Shown here one piece after another: positions 33,489 to 41,826 of a stretch of DNA of 64,000 bases. The translations under genes were made by a program, and so were the position numbers. This stretch comes from Intrasporangium_A sp039812505 (GTDB lineage: Bacteria; Actinomycetota; Actinomycetes; Actinomycetales; Dermatophilaceae): contig NZ_JBDIAQ010000002.1 in NCBI RefSeq assembly GCF_039812505.1, positions 15,735 through 79,734 on the forward strand, written 5' to 3'. The notes under the pieces were generated by a model. It was given only the letters and a program-made list of their open reading frames with translations. It ran no database searches and was not told where the DNA came from. How positions within the stretch are numbered: position 1 is the first letter of the stretch; the number at the start of each line of letters is the position of its first letter.

Positions 33489-34163
33489 TCAGCGCCAGGG
33501 CGCCGGCAGGGGGACCTCCAGCGAGCGGGCCAGCAGCTCCCGGTAGCGCTGGCGCGACACCTCGGTCACCCCGAGCGAGGCCAGGTGCGGCGTGCGCCAC
33601 TGGACGTCGATGAGCCGGTCGCCGCGGTCGTCGGCCGCCAGCAGGGCGTACAGGTGGACCAGGGCCGCCTTGGACGCGTCGCGCACGTGGTGGAACATCG
33701 ACTCGCCGGCGAACAGCCCGCCGATCGCGACACCGTACAGGCCCCCGACGAGGCGACCGTCCTGCCACGACTCGACGGAGTGGGCCCAGCCGGCCTCGTG
33801 GAGCCGGACGTAGGCCCGGGTCACGGCCGGAGTGATCCAGCGACCGGGTCGGCTCGGGTCCGCACACGCCCGGACCACCTCCGGGAAGCAGGTGTCCACC
33901 CGGACCTCGAACCGCGGCAGCACCTTGCGCAGCGAACGGGACATGCGCAGCTCCCCCATCCGCAGCACACCGCGAGGGTCGGGCGACCACCATCCCATCG
34001 GCGGGCCCCCGTGCTCCCCGACACCCATCGGGAAGACCCCTTCACGGTAGGCCTGGTAGAGCGTGGCGACCTCGAGGTCGGCCCCGACCCCGACGAGGTC
34101 CTCCCCGGGCGGCACCCGGTCGAGGTCGAAGTCCCAGTGCGAGGGTCGGGGCGGCTGCGGCAC
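33489..34163 (-). CDS. aat: Leucyl/phenylalanyl-tRNA-protein transferase
   Basis: Enzyme of 224 residues of the bacterial N-end rule pathway: it adds Leu or Phe to proteins with N-terminal Arg or Lys, marking them for ClpS/ClpAP-type degradation. Family blocks are all visible: YREGVFPMG, GWWSPDPRGVL, WQDGRLVGGLYGVAIGGLFAGESMF and LIDVQWRTPHLASLG. GTG start. It lies nine bases after the adenosine-kinase-like gene on the same strand. It is absent from the equivalent mycobacterial segment and its neighbours give no further clue. Confidence 0.95.
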   Translation of the reverse strand: MPQPPRPSHWDFDLDRVPPGEDLVGVGADLEVATLYQAYREGVFPMGVGEHGGPPMGWWSPDPRGVLRMGELRMSRSLRKVLPRFEVRVDTCFPEVVRACADPSRPGRWITPAVTRAYVRLHEAGWAHSVESWQDGRLVGGLYGVAIGGLFAGESMFHHVRDASKAALVHLYALLAADDRGDRLIDVQWRTPHLASLGVTEVSRQRYRELLARSLEVPLPAPWR

Positions 34164-34172
34164 AGGTCGCCG

Positions 34173-35162
34173 TCAGGGCAGCGAGGCGGTCAGGTGCGGA
34201 CCGATCTCCTCGGCGGCCGCCGCCCCGTAGCTGTCGGCCAGGCGCTGCAGGAACTCGGGCAGCCGCAGCGAGTACTCCTGGGTGCCGACGGTCTCGATCA
34301 CGTAGGTCGCCAGCATGGAACCGAGCTCGGCGCACCGCCGCGTCGGCAGGGCGCAGGCGAGCCCGGTGAGGTAGCCCGCACGGAAGGCGTCCCCCACCCC
34401 GGTCGGGTCGGCTCGACGCACCTCGTGGGCCGCGCCCACCTCGACCGGCTCCTCGCCCCGGACCCGGACGATGACTCCATCCTTGCCCCGGGTCTTGACC
34501 TGCACCCGGACCCGGTCGGCCAGCTCCTCCGGGCTCCAGCCGGTCTTCTGGCAGGCCAGGTGCGACTCGTACTCGTTGGTGAACAGGTACTCGGCACCGT
34601 CGATCAGGCGGCGGATCGACTCGCCGTCCATGAACGCGAGCTGCTGCGACGGGTCGGCGGCGAACGGGATCCCCCGGGTACGGCACTCGTCGGAGTGGCG
34701 CAGCATGGCGATCGGGTCGTTCGGGGCGACGACCACGAGGTCGAGGCCGCCGACGCGCTGCGCGACCGGTCCGAGCTCGATGTCACGTGCCTCGGCCATG
34801 GCCCCTGCGTAGAATGTCGCGATCTGGGCCATGTCGCGGTCGGTCGTGCACACGAAGCGGGCCGTGTGCTGTGACTGCGAGTAGTGCACGGAGGCACAGT
34901 CGACGCCGTGACGCTCGAGCCAGGAACGGTAGTCGGTGAAGTCCTCGCCCACCGAGCCGACCAGGATCGGGCGCTGGCCGAGGTTGGCCATGCCGAACGC
35001 GATGTTGGCCGCCACCCCGCCCCGACGGACCTGCAGGTCCTCGGTGAGGAAGGAGAGCGAGATCCTGTCCAGCTGCCCGACGACGAGCGAGTCGGCGAAG
35101 AGGCCGTCGAACCTCATGAGGTGGTCGGTCGCGATGGACCCGGTGATGGCGATCTTCTGCAC
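34173..35162 (-). CDS. adoK: PfkB-family sugar/nucleoside kinase (adenosine kinase-like)
   Basis: Ribokinase-fold kinase of 329 residues. The N-terminus (IAITGSIATDHLMRFDG) and GGVAANIAFGMANLG bind the sugar, and DPTGVGDAFRAGY near residue 250 holds the catalytic aspartate and anion hole. By position and similarity it matches Rv2202c, adenosine kinase of M. tuberculosis, so nucleoside salvage is likely; other sugars cannot be excluded. The GTG start has TAGGTT six bases upstream (leaderless). aat follows after nine bases. Confidence 0.88.
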   Translation of the reverse strand: MQKIAITGSIATDHLMRFDGLFADSLVVGQLDRISLSFLTEDLQVRRGGVAANIAFGMANLGQRPILVGSVGEDFTDYRSWLERHGVDCASVHYSQSQHTARFVCTTDRDMAQIATFYAGAMAEARDIELGPVAQRVGGLDLVVVAPNDPIAMLRHSDECRTRGIPFAADPSQQLAFMDGESIRRLIDGAEYLFTNEYESHLACQKTGWSPEELADRVRVQVKTRGKDGVIVRVRGEEPVEVGAAHEVRRADPTGVGDAFRAGYLTGLACALPTRRCAELGSMLATYVIETVGTQEYSLRLPEFLQRLADSYGAAAAEEIGPHLTASLP

Positions 35163-35168
35163 GACTGC

Positions 35169-35174
35169 AACCTA
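35169..35174 (-). promoter_or_regulatory. -10 of adoK-like gene (leaderless type)
   Basis: TAGGTT six bases before GTG 35162 on the minus strand. Confidence 0.55.
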
Positions 35175-35942
35175 GCGCGGCACCCGATCCACGGTCGGGC
35201 CCGCCGGCCGTCGGGGTCGGGCGGCGAAACGAGCGACGCACCGGCTCGGGGCGACGAGCGGGTCGAGCCGCGCGACCCCCACCCGAGCCCCGAGCTCGTC
35301 GAGCATGCCCTCCATCAGCCCGCGGTGTACCGCGCAGACCACCTCGAGGTGACCCTCGGCGACCTCGAGGAACGGACAGTTGGTCACCTCGACGGTCGTG
35401 TTCACCTCGACGGTCGCGTCCGGCGGCTGCGCGCCGTCGTCGACGCGGCGGGAGTCGAAACCCAGGCGGTCGAGCGTCTCGATGACGGTGCTGACGGCGT
35501 CTCGTTCGTCGTACGGACCGGACGGAGGTTGGTCGCCTTCCGAGCTGTCCGGGCCGCTGACCAGGAAGCGCCCGTAGTCACGCCCCGCCGCCAGGCCCTC
35601 GGCGCCGGGGTCGTCCGCGTGCCGTGCCAGGTGCCGGCTCAGGATCTCGGCCAGCAGCCGGTAGCTGCGGTGCGCCGCCGGTGGCGCCGCGCGGGTTACC
35701 GCATAACGGACCTGGGGACGGCCGGGGCGACGTCGCTCGGCAGGTGCGCGCTCGGCCAGACCGCGGGTGACGAGCCCGTCGAGATGGAACCTGGCCGTGT
35801 TGAGGTGGATGCCGAGCCGCTCGGCCACCTCGGCTGCGGTGGACGGCGCCCGCAGGTCCTGCAGCGTGCCGAGCACCCTGGCCCGCGTGGGGCCCAGGCC
35901 GTGCGCCCGGTCCCCCACCGGCTGGACGGGTGTGGTCGTCAT
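35172..35942 (-). CDS. SufR-like helix-turn-helix regulator
   Basis: Regulator of 256 residues. The N-terminal winged helix (TAAEVAERLGIHLNTARFHLDGLV) is ArsR/DeoR-like. The C-terminal part has the cysteine pattern NCPFLEVAEGHLEVVCAVH and a later SRCVARF, as in SufR proteins that bind an iron-sulphur cluster and repress cluster-assembly genes. It is therefore likely an Fe-S-sensing repressor (inference from cysteines). It follows the DsbA-like gene by 26 bp and lies near a ferredoxin and an ErpA-type gene, which fits. A palindrome in the divergent promoter ahead of the pair is its candidate operator. Confidence 0.8.
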   Translation of the reverse strand: MTTTPVQPVGDRAHGLGPTRARVLGTLQDLRAPSTAAEVAERLGIHLNTARFHLDGLVTRGLAERAPAERRRPGRPQVRYAVTRAAPPAAHRSYRLLAEILSRHLARHADDPGAEGLAAGRDYGRFLVSGPDSSEGDQPPSGPYDERDAVSTVIETLDRLGFDSRRVDDGAQPPDATVEVNTTVEVTNCPFLEVAEGHLEVVCAVHRGLMEGMLDELGARVGVARLDPLVAPSRCVARFAARPRRPAGPTVDRVPR

Positions 35943-35968
35943 CGCCGCAATGGTCCCACGGCGAGGTG

Positions 35969-36733
35969 TCAGGCCGCGCCGACTTCGGCCGGGTCGAGGC
36001 CTGCGTCTGCACCACGCGGGTCGAGACCCGCCTCCGAGACAACCCGACCGATGCGCTCGACGGCCGCGACGCCGTGCACCGGCTCCTCGTCGTCCACGAC
36101 GACGACCGGTACGACGCCGGCGACCGAGGGGTCGTGCTCTGCGGTGCGGCGCCAAGCAGCCCGCCAGTCGCGGATGGTCTGCCAGCCGGCCTGGGTGATC
36201 GGTCCACCGGTGACGTCGACGGCGTAGCCCCACGTGCTCAGCAGCTCGGTCGTCGAGCTGCCCCGGCGGATCTCGTCGACCAGCAGCGTCCGTACCGCCT
36301 TGGCATTGTTCAGGTCGACGCCGTGGCGCCAGAAGGCCTCGAAGAGCAGCCGCCGGACGGGCGCGGCCACACCGGCGACGTAGGCCTCGGCGTAGGCTGA
36401 CGTCGCCGCGGCGGTGAACGGGACGAACCCGGCGAGGGTCCGCGGCAGCACCTCGCCCGGCAGCAGGTGCTGCTCTACCCGGGGCAGCTCGGCGCGCAGC
36501 GCCGCGAACCGGTCGGTCACGTCGGACGGCCGCAGGACGTGCCAAGGGTCGTGCTCGATGCTGCGCCAGTCGATCTCGACGCCCGCCGCGCGCAGCACCT
36601 CCGTGCGACGCCACGTCAGGTAGCTCCATGGACAGGTGAAGTCACCGTAGGCGATGATCCGGGACACTCCCGCTTGCGGCGCAGCCTGTCGCGTCCGTCC
36701 GTCCGGGTGAACCTGGGTCTCGTTGCTGGGCAT
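35969..36733 (-). CDS. DsbA-family thioredoxin-fold protein with one cysteine
   Basis: Protein of 254 residues opening IIAYGDFTCPWSYLTWRR, the active-site region of DsbA/FrnE/GST-kappa proteins, followed by a long helical insertion and a C-terminal VPVVVVDDEEPVHGV strand with the cis-proline. The motif reads CPWS rather than CPWC, and this is the only cysteine in the protein, so it cannot form an intramolecular disulphide; a glutathione/mycothiol-type or isomerase role is more likely than oxidase. No signal peptide is present, so it is cytoplasmic. The ATG has AGGAGA upstream. First gene of a pair with the SufR-like regulator. Confidence 0.85.
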   Translation of the reverse strand: MPSNETQVHPDGRTRQAAPQAGVSRIIAYGDFTCPWSYLTWRRTEVLRAAGVEIDWRSIEHDPWHVLRPSDVTDRFAALRAELPRVEQHLLPGEVLPRTLAGFVPFTAAATSAYAEAYVAGVAAPVRRLLFEAFWRHGVDLNNAKAVRTLLVDEIRRGSSTTELLSTWGYAVDVTGGPITQAGWQTIRDWRAAWRRTAEHDPSVAGVVPVVVVDDEEPVHGVAAVERIGRVVSEAGLDPRGADAGLDPAEVGAA

Positions 36734-36772
36734 GGGCTTCTCCTGTCGCCGTCCTGGCCGTATCCTTAATTT

Positions 36773-36789
36773 TGACAACAAGTTTGTCA
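36773..36789. promoter_or_regulatory. Palindromic operator candidate, DsbA-like/ferredoxin divergent promoter
   Basis: TGACAA-CAAGT-TTGTCA is a perfect 6-5-6 palindrome in an AT-rich patch of otherwise very GC-rich DNA. It overlaps a TTGACA hexamer for the ferredoxin strand and lies within the likely promoter of the DsbA-like/SufR-like pair (TTGTGA, about 17 bp, TAAGGA). It is a natural site for the SufR-like protein. Confidence 0.55.
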
Positions 36790-36851
36790 CAACAGCCATT
36801 CCGGCAACAGGGGAAGGACGCAACAATGGGAAGAACGAAGGTGAGCCACGC

Positions 36852-37196
36852 ATGACCTACGTGATCGGCAGCCCGTGCATCGACGTCAAGGACCGCGCCT
36901 GTGTCGAGGAGTGCCCCGTCGACTGCATCTACGAGGGCAACCGGTCCCTCTACATCCACCCGGACGAGTGCGTCGACTGCGGCGCGTGTGAGCCGGTCTG
37001 CCCGGTGGAGGCCATCTACTACGAGGACGACCTGCCCGGCGAGCTGCAGCCCTTCCTGGCCGACAACGCCGCCTTCTTCGAGGACGTCCTGCCGGGCCAG
37101 GACGAGGCGGTCGGCTCACCCGGCGGCGCCGCTCCCTATGGCGTGGTGCCGTCCGACACTCCCCTGGTGGCGGCCTGGCCGCGCCAGGATCCCTGA
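36852..37196 (+). CDS. fdxA: Seven-iron ferredoxin
   Basis: Ferredoxin of 114 residues. The N-terminal cluster motif CIDVKDRACVEECPVDCIYEG provides ligands for one 3Fe-4S and part of the 4Fe-4S cluster, and CVDCGACEPVCPVEAIYYED the rest, the FdxA arrangement. It would donate electrons to cytochrome P450 or other oxidoreductases. The C-terminal 40 residues are an extension without cysteines. The ATG has GAAGGTGAG upstream. It is divergent from the DsbA-like/SufR-like pair and shares its AT-rich control region. Confidence 0.95.
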   Translation: MTYVIGSPCIDVKDRACVEECPVDCIYEGNRSLYIHPDECVDCGACEPVCPVEAIYYEDDLPGELQPFLADNAAFFEDVLPGQDEAVGSPGGAAPYGVVPSDTPLVAAWPRQDP

Positions 37197-37363
37197 TCAC
37201 GCGAGGCCGGGTGCGGCGCCGGATCGTCCAACCGGCCCGAGGTGCCGTCACGAGGGCGGCTGGGCGGCATACGGAGGTATGACGCTCAGCCGCCGCCGCG
37301 TGAGGCCGCCCGCGGGCCGCGGGGCAGGTGCCCGATACCCGTGGCACGAGCTCGGGCACACGC

Positions 37364-37395
37364 AAGGGCCCGGCCGAGATCTCGGCCGGGCCCTT
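37364..37395. terminator. Bidirectional terminator, 32-bp perfect palindrome
   Basis: AAGGGCCCGGCCGAGA is followed directly by its exact reverse complement ending CCCTT. It lies between the convergent ferredoxin and ErpA-type genes and is flanked by short A and T tracts, so it can terminate both. The rest of the 226-bp gap holds nothing else. Confidence 0.85.
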
Positions 37396-37422
37396 CGACG
37401 TGACGCCTGCAGCAGGTCGGGC

Positions 37423-37800
37423 TCAGCTGAAGGAGTCGCCGCAGGCGCAGCTGCTGCCGGCGTTGGGGTTGTCGATGGTGAAGCCCTGCTTCTCGATCGT
37501 GTCGGCGAAGTCGATCGTGGCGCCGTCGAGGTAGGGCGCGCTCATCCGGTCGACGACGACGCCGACCCCGTCGAAGTCGCGCACGAGGTCGCCGTCGAGG
37601 GAACGCTCGTCGAAGTAGAGCTGGTAGATCAGTCCGGAGCAACCGCCGGGCTGGACGCCGATGCGCAACCGTAGGTCGTCGCGCCCCTCCTGTTCGAGCA
37701 GGCTCCTGATCTTGGCGGTGGCCACGTCCGTGAGGGCGACCCCGTGGGCCGGAGCCTCGGTCTGGGCCTCGGTGGCGGAAGCGTTCGTCTCAACACTCAT
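37423..37800 (-). CDS. erpA: A-type iron-sulphur carrier (ErpA/IscA family)
   Basis: Protein of 125 residues with the three invariant cysteines of A-type carriers: RIGVQPGGCSGLIYQLYFDE and the C-terminal SSCACGDSFS. It delivers clusters to apoproteins. The first 20 residues are an acidic, low-complexity extension. It corresponds to Rv2204c by position. It stands alone, converging on the ferredoxin gene across a palindromic terminator. Lipoyl synthase, the Rieske protein and the ferredoxin nearby are possible clients (inference). Confidence 0.93.
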   Translation of the reverse strand: MSVETNASATEAQTEAPAHGVALTDVATAKIRSLLEQEGRDDLRLRIGVQPGGCSGLIYQLYFDERSLDGDLVRDFDGVGVVVDRMSAPYLDGATIDFADTIEKQGFTIDNPNAGSSCACGDSFS

Positions 37801-37946
37801 CTTGCGTGTGTCCTTCGCGTCGTGGGGCGCGGGCCGTCGTGGAGCACCCGCGCGCTGTCGTTCCCGGCCTCACCAGAATACGTCTCCGGCGCGGTGGTGC
37901 GAACCTGCCCGAGGGGAGAGCCTGCTCACGGCGGGGGACGGGCCCC

Positions 37947-39104
37947 TCAGGGCCGCGACGGCGACCAGGTGCGAGCCACCCGGGCCGCGAGCCGAACCAG
38001 CCGGTCCTCCGTCTGCGCCGGCGCGCCGGCCGTCGGGTCCGTCAGGGTGTAGACCCCGCTCAACCCGGCGTCCATCGACTCCCGCCGGGACACCACGCTC
38101 TCTCCCGCGAGCAGTACGGTCGGGACGCCGAGCCGCTGGGATCGCCGCGACACGGCCAGCGGGACGCTGCCCTGCAGGGACTCCCAGTCGAACACCCCGC
38201 AGCCGGTCACGACGAGGTCCGAGGCGGCGCCGAACCGGTCGAACCCCACGGCATCGAGCGCCGCCTCGACCCCGGCGACGTACCGCCCGCCGAGCAGGTG
38301 CAGCGCGTAGCCCACGCCGCCCCCCGCGCCCGCCCCGAGGGCGCGTTCCGGACGGATCGCCTCTCCGGAGAGCAGGTCGGTGCGGGGCGGGTACCTGCGG
38401 GCGACCAGGCCGGCGAAGTGCCCGAGGGCGGCCTCCAGCCCCTGCGCCTGGTCCGGCGTGGCGCCCATCCGCCCCGCGAAGACGGCGCTGGTGCCCTTCA
38501 GGCCGAGCAACGGGGAGGCCACGTCGGCGGCGAGGACCAGGTCGACGTCGCGGAACCGGTCCCGCGCCACGTCGAGCCCCTCGACCTGCTCGGGACGGAG
38601 GCTCGCCAGCGCGGCACCGCCACGGGCGAGCGTGTCCGGGCTCCCGACGCCCAACGCCGCGAGCAGGCCGGCCCCGGCGTCGTTGGTGCCGAGGCCTCCG
38701 ACCCCCACGACGACCCGGCGGGCCCCCAGGTCGAGGGCCGCGAGCAGGAGCCGGCCGACGCCCGCAGAGGTCGTCCGGGTCGGGTCCCGCTCGACCCCGG
38801 CGAGCAGGTGCCGCCCGGCCGCCTGGGCGGCCTCGAGGTAGGCGGTGGGGCCGGCCGCCCCACCGGGGACGAGCAGGATCGAGGCCGGGACCTCCCGCCC
38901 GAGCGGGTCGGTGGCCACGACGGCCTCGAGCCGGCCGGCCAGGACCGCGGCCAGGGCCCCGACGAAGCCGGGCCCCCCGTCGGAGACGGGCAGGCAGGCG
39001 AGCACGTCGTGGGGTGCCGCCCGGTGCCAGCTTCCCGCGACCGTGGCGGCCACCCGCGGACTGGGCAGGTCCGCGAAGCGGTCGGTGACGATGAGGACGT
39101 GCAT
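37947..39104 (-). CDS. glxK: Glycerate kinase
   Basis: Enzyme of 385 residues of the type-1 glycerate kinase family. Landmarks are VLIVTDRFADL at the start, PVSDGGPGFVGAL, VGVGGLGTNDAGAGLLAALG, LLGLKGTSAVFAGRMGA and GAGAGGGVGYALHLLGG. It phosphorylates glycerate to 2- or 3-phosphoglycerate. The M. tuberculosis positional equivalent is Rv2205c. It starts at ATG nine bases after the M20 peptidase stop on the same strand and is probably cotranscribed. The opposite strand carries an unrelated long open frame that I reject as a shadow. Confidence 0.9.
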   Translation of the reverse strand: MHVLIVTDRFADLPSPRVAATVAGSWHRAAPHDVLACLPVSDGGPGFVGALAAVLAGRLEAVVATDPLGREVPASILLVPGGAAGPTAYLEAAQAAGRHLLAGVERDPTRTTSAGVGRLLLAALDLGARRVVVGVGGLGTNDAGAGLLAALGVGSPDTLARGGAALASLRPEQVEGLDVARDRFRDVDLVLAADVASPLLGLKGTSAVFAGRMGATPDQAQGLEAALGHFAGLVARRYPPRTDLLSGEAIRPERALGAGAGGGVGYALHLLGGRYVAGVEAALDAVGFDRFGAASDLVVTGCGVFDWESLQGSVPLAVSRRSQRLGVPTVLLAGESVVSRRESMDAGLSGVYTLTDPTAGAPAQTEDRLVRLAARVARTWSPSRP

Positions 39105-39113
39105 CCGGGCTCG

Positions 39114-40478
39114 TCAGCCGTGACGGGCGCCCAGCCTGGCAAGCAGGATCGCCTCGGCGACGCAGACCCGCTCGAACTCGCCCAGGTGCAGCGACTCGTT
39201 CGCCCCGTGGGCTCGGGTGTCGGGGTCCTCGACCCCGGTGACGAGGATCGCGGCGTCGGGGAACCGAGCCACGAAGTCGGAGATGAACGGGATCGAGCCG
39301 CCGATGCCGGTGTCGACCGGCGGGGTGCCCCAGGCGTCCGCGAACGCGGCCCGCACCTCGTCGTAGATCGGCCCGTCGGCATCGGCGGCGAAGCCGGACC
39401 CACTCTCCTCGAGCGTCACCTCGACGCGGGCCCCCCAGGGGGCGTGGCTCTCGAGATGGTCCTTGAGCGCCGCGAACGCCGCCTGCGGGTCCTGCGTGGG
39501 CGCGATCCGCATGGAGATCTTGGCCGCGGCCCTAGCGGCGAGCGTGTTCGAGGCCTGCTCGACCGAAGTGACGTCCATGCCGATCGTGGTGATCGACGGC
39601 TTGTGCCACAGGCGGGTCAGGATCGAGCCGGACCCGATCAGGGCGACGCCGTCGAGCAGTCCGGACTCCTCGCGGAAGCGGGCCTCGTCGTAGTCGAGAT
39701 CGGGCGCGACGCCCTCGTCGAGGCCGGTGACGGCGACGTTGCCCTGATCGTCGTGCAGCGTGGCCAGCAGCTTCACGAGTGCGGTCACCGCGTCGGGGGC
39801 CACCCCGCCGTACATGCCCGAGTGCACCGCGTGGTCGAGGGTCCGGACCCGGACGATCGCCCGGACGCCACCTCGCAGGGCCGTCGTCAGGGCGGGCACG
39901 CCGACTGCCCAGTTGCCGGAGTCGGCGATCACGATCGCCTCGGCCGCGAGCTTGTCGCCGTGCCGGTCCAGGATGGCCGGCAGGGAGGCGGAGCCGTACT
40001 CCTCCTCCCCCTCGACGAAGACCGTGACGCCGACCGGCAGGTTGCCCGAGTGGGCCCGCAGGGCTGCCAGGTGGGCCATGACGCCCGCCTTGTCGTCCGC
40101 GGCGCCCCGTCCGTAGAGCCGGCCGTCACGCTCGGTGGGCTCGAACGGCGGGCTGTCCCAGTCGGCATCGTCGCCGGGCGGCTGGACGTCGTGGTGCGCG
40201 TAGAGCGTCACCGTCGGCGCCCCCGGCGGTCCCGCGATGCGACCCAGCACGGCCGGCCGGCCGCCCTCGACGACGATCTCGACGTCGAGGCCCTCGGCCC
40301 GCAGCAGGGCCGCCACGGCCTCGGCGCTGCGGGCCACCTGGGCCTGGTCGAACGAGGTTGCGGACACGCTCGGGATGCGCACGAGCGACTCCAGGTCGGC
40401 ACGGACCTGCGGCATGAGCCCGGCCACGCGCTCCCGGATCGCCTGTACCTGGTCAGGGGTGATGGTGTCGGCAGTCAC
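39114..40478 (-). CDS. M20-family dipeptidase
   Basis: Zinc peptidase of 454 residues, the typical length for the CNDP/M20 dipeptidase group. Metal-site motifs are VTLYAHHDVQPPGD, RGAADDKAGVMAHLAAL and EGEEEYGSASLP; the dimerisation lid (VRTLDHAVHSGMYGG) and C-terminal GANESLH histidine region follow. It hydrolyses dipeptides in the cytoplasm. The GTG was chosen because TAGGGT lies seven bases upstream; the frame continues further upstream without similarity. It is divergent from the isoaspartate methyltransferase-like gene. Confidence 0.92.
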   Translation of the reverse strand: MTADTITPDQVQAIRERVAGLMPQVRADLESLVRIPSVSATSFDQAQVARSAEAVAALLRAEGLDVEIVVEGGRPAVLGRIAGPPGAPTVTLYAHHDVQPPGDDADWDSPPFEPTERDGRLYGRGAADDKAGVMAHLAALRAHSGNLPVGVTVFVEGEEEYGSASLPAILDRHGDKLAAEAIVIADSGNWAVGVPALTTALRGGVRAIVRVRTLDHAVHSGMYGGVAPDAVTALVKLLATLHDDQGNVAVTGLDEGVAPDLDYDEARFREESGLLDGVALIGSGSILTRLWHKPSITTIGMDVTSVEQASNTLAARAAAKISMRIAPTQDPQAAFAALKDHLESHAPWGARVEVTLEESGSGFAADADGPIYDEVRAAFADAWGTPPVDTGIGGSIPFISDFVARFPDAAILVTGVEDPDTRAHGANESLHLGEFERVCVAEAILLARLGARHG

Positions 40479-40485
40479 GCCTTCG

Positions 40486-40491
40486 ACCCTA
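40486..40491 (-). promoter_or_regulatory. -10 of the M20 peptidase gene (leaderless type)
   Basis: TAGGGT seven bases before GTG 40478 on the minus strand. Confidence 0.55.
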
Positions 40492-40520
40492 GCCGTGCCG
40501 GACGGTGCTTGGATCGGCGT

Positions 40521-41084
40521 ATGCCGGACGAGCACCGCGTCGCCGCCGCCTTCGGGGCGACGCCACGGGCCCGGTTCCTGCGCGCGGTGGACCGCGACCG
40601 GGCGCCCGGCGACGTCCCGATCCGAATCGGCCACGGCCAGACCTGCTCCCAGCCGAGCACCGTGCGGGCGATGCTGGTCCTGCTCGACGTCCGCCCGGGG
40701 CAGCGGGTGCTCGACGTCGGGTCGGGCTCGGGCTGGACCACCGCACTGCTCGCCCACCTTGCCGGCCCGGCCGGGACGGTGGTCGGCCTCGAGATCGAAC
40801 CCGACCTCGTCCGCTGGGGGCGGGCCAACCTCGAGCGGTCCCACGTCGACGCGACGATCCGGCAGGCGGAGCCCGGGGTCCTCGGCGCGCCGGACGAGCA
40901 GCCGTGGGACCGGATCCTCGTGTCCGCCGGGGCCCGCACCCTCCCCCGGGAGCTGGTCGACCAGCTCGCCGACGGGGGGCGGCTGGTCGTCCCGGTCGCG
41001 GGCTGGATGACCCTCGTCGAACGGCACGGAGACCGGGTACGGACGTCCGAGCACGGCCCGTACCGCTTCGTGCCGCTGCGCTGA
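40521..41084 (+). CDS. Protein-L-isoaspartate methyltransferase-like protein
   Basis: SAM-dependent methyltransferase of 187 residues. The substrate-loop region PIRIGHGQTCSQPSTVRAML and the SAM motif VLDVGSGSGWTTALLAHL match the PCMT family that repairs isoaspartyl residues, and PWDRILVSAGA is the usual motif II. It is somewhat shorter than full-length PCMT at its N-terminus, so activity on proteins is uncertain. The ATG lies 42 bp from the divergent peptidase start, with TTGGAT six bases upstream, probably leaderless. Confidence 0.82.
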   Translation: MPDEHRVAAAFGATPRARFLRAVDRDRAPGDVPIRIGHGQTCSQPSTVRAMLVLLDVRPGQRVLDVGSGSGWTTALLAHLAGPAGTVVGLEIEPDLVRWGRANLERSHVDATIRQAEPGVLGAPDEQPWDRILVSAGARTLPRELVDQLADGGRLVVPVAGWMTLVERHGDRVRTSEHGPYRFVPLR

Positions 41085-41154
41085 GCCGACCCCACGAAGA
41101 TCTCGGCCGGGATGTCCCTCGGGTCAGGATTGGGGCGCTCGGGACCCGCTCACC

Positions 41155-41160
41155 TACAGT
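41155..41160 (+). promoter_or_regulatory. -10 of the DUF3043 gene (leaderless type)
   Basis: TACAGT six bases before GTG 41167. Confidence 0.6.
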
Positions 41161-41166
41161 TGTCCC

Positions 41167-41748
41167 GTGTTCGGACGCAACAAGAAGACGCTCAACGAGA
41201 ACCTCGCCGAGGAGGCGGAGGCCCACCCGGAGCGGCCCGGCGCCAAGAACCGGCCCACGCCCAAGCGGCGCGACCAGGAGGCCGCGAACAAGCGTCCGCT
41301 GATCGTCACCGACCGCAAGGCGGCCCGCTCCCACGACAAGGCCGCCCGCCGTGAGGCCATGGCCAAGCAGCGCCAGGGCATGCTGACCGGCGACGAGCGC
41401 TACCTCCCGGCGCGCGACAAGGGCCCGCGCCGCCGGTTCATCCGCGACACGGTAGACGCCCGGTGGAACCTCGGCGAGTTCATGCTCCCCGTGATGCTCC
41501 TCGTGCTGCTGCTCAGCTTCGTCCGGACCTCGTGGGCCATGCTCGCGGTGTTCGTCCTCGTCTACGGGCTGATCGTCATCGCGGTCCTGGACGCCGTCCT
41601 GATGTGGCTGCGCACCAAGAAGCAGATCAACCAGAAGTACGGCGGCGCCGAGCGGGGTGACGCGATGTACGCGATCATGCGCGCCTTCCAGATGCGGCGC
41701 ACGCGCATGCCGAAGCCGCAGATCCCACGGGGCAAGCGCCGGTCCTGA
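41167..41748 (+). CDS. DUF3043 membrane protein
   Basis: Protein of 193 residues corresponding to Rv2206. A highly charged N-terminal half (lysine/arginine/glutamate-rich, with RRDQEAANKRPLIVTDRKAA) is followed by two transmembrane helices (NLGEFMLPVMLLVLLLSFV and AMLAVFVLVYGLIVIAVLDA) and a basic tail ending PKPQIPRGKRRS. The function is unknown; conservation across actinobacteria at this locus is established. Leaderless GTG start. It converges on the serine hydrolase gene across a palindromic terminator. Confidence 0.9.
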   Translation: MFGRNKKTLNENLAEEAEAHPERPGAKNRPTPKRRDQEAANKRPLIVTDRKAARSHDKAARREAMAKQRQGMLTGDERYLPARDKGPRRRFIRDTVDARWNLGEFMLPVMLLVLLLSFVRTSWAMLAVFVLVYGLIVIAVLDAVLMWLRTKKQINQKYGGAERGDAMYAIMRAFQMRRTRMPKPQIPRGKRRS

Positions 41749-41781
41749 CCCTCCCGCGCCGGCCGGGCGCCGACCGGCAGC

Positions 41782-41807
41782 GCCGCACCCGACCGGTCGG
41801 GCGCGGC
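41782..41807. terminator. Bidirectional terminator candidate
   Basis: CCCGACCGGTCGGG (41788-41801) is a perfect palindrome, extended by GCCGC/GCGGC arms with one mismatch. It lies between the convergent DUF3043 and serine hydrolase genes. Confidence 0.6.
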
Positions 41808-41826
41808 GCGCGGCCCGGCCCCCGGC

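Noticed and set aside
37806..41084. 1092-codon open frame on the plus strand
   Set aside because: It runs antisense to glycerate kinase and the M20 peptidase, has arginine/glycine-rich shadow composition, and only its last 187 codons (from ATG 40521) are a real gene.
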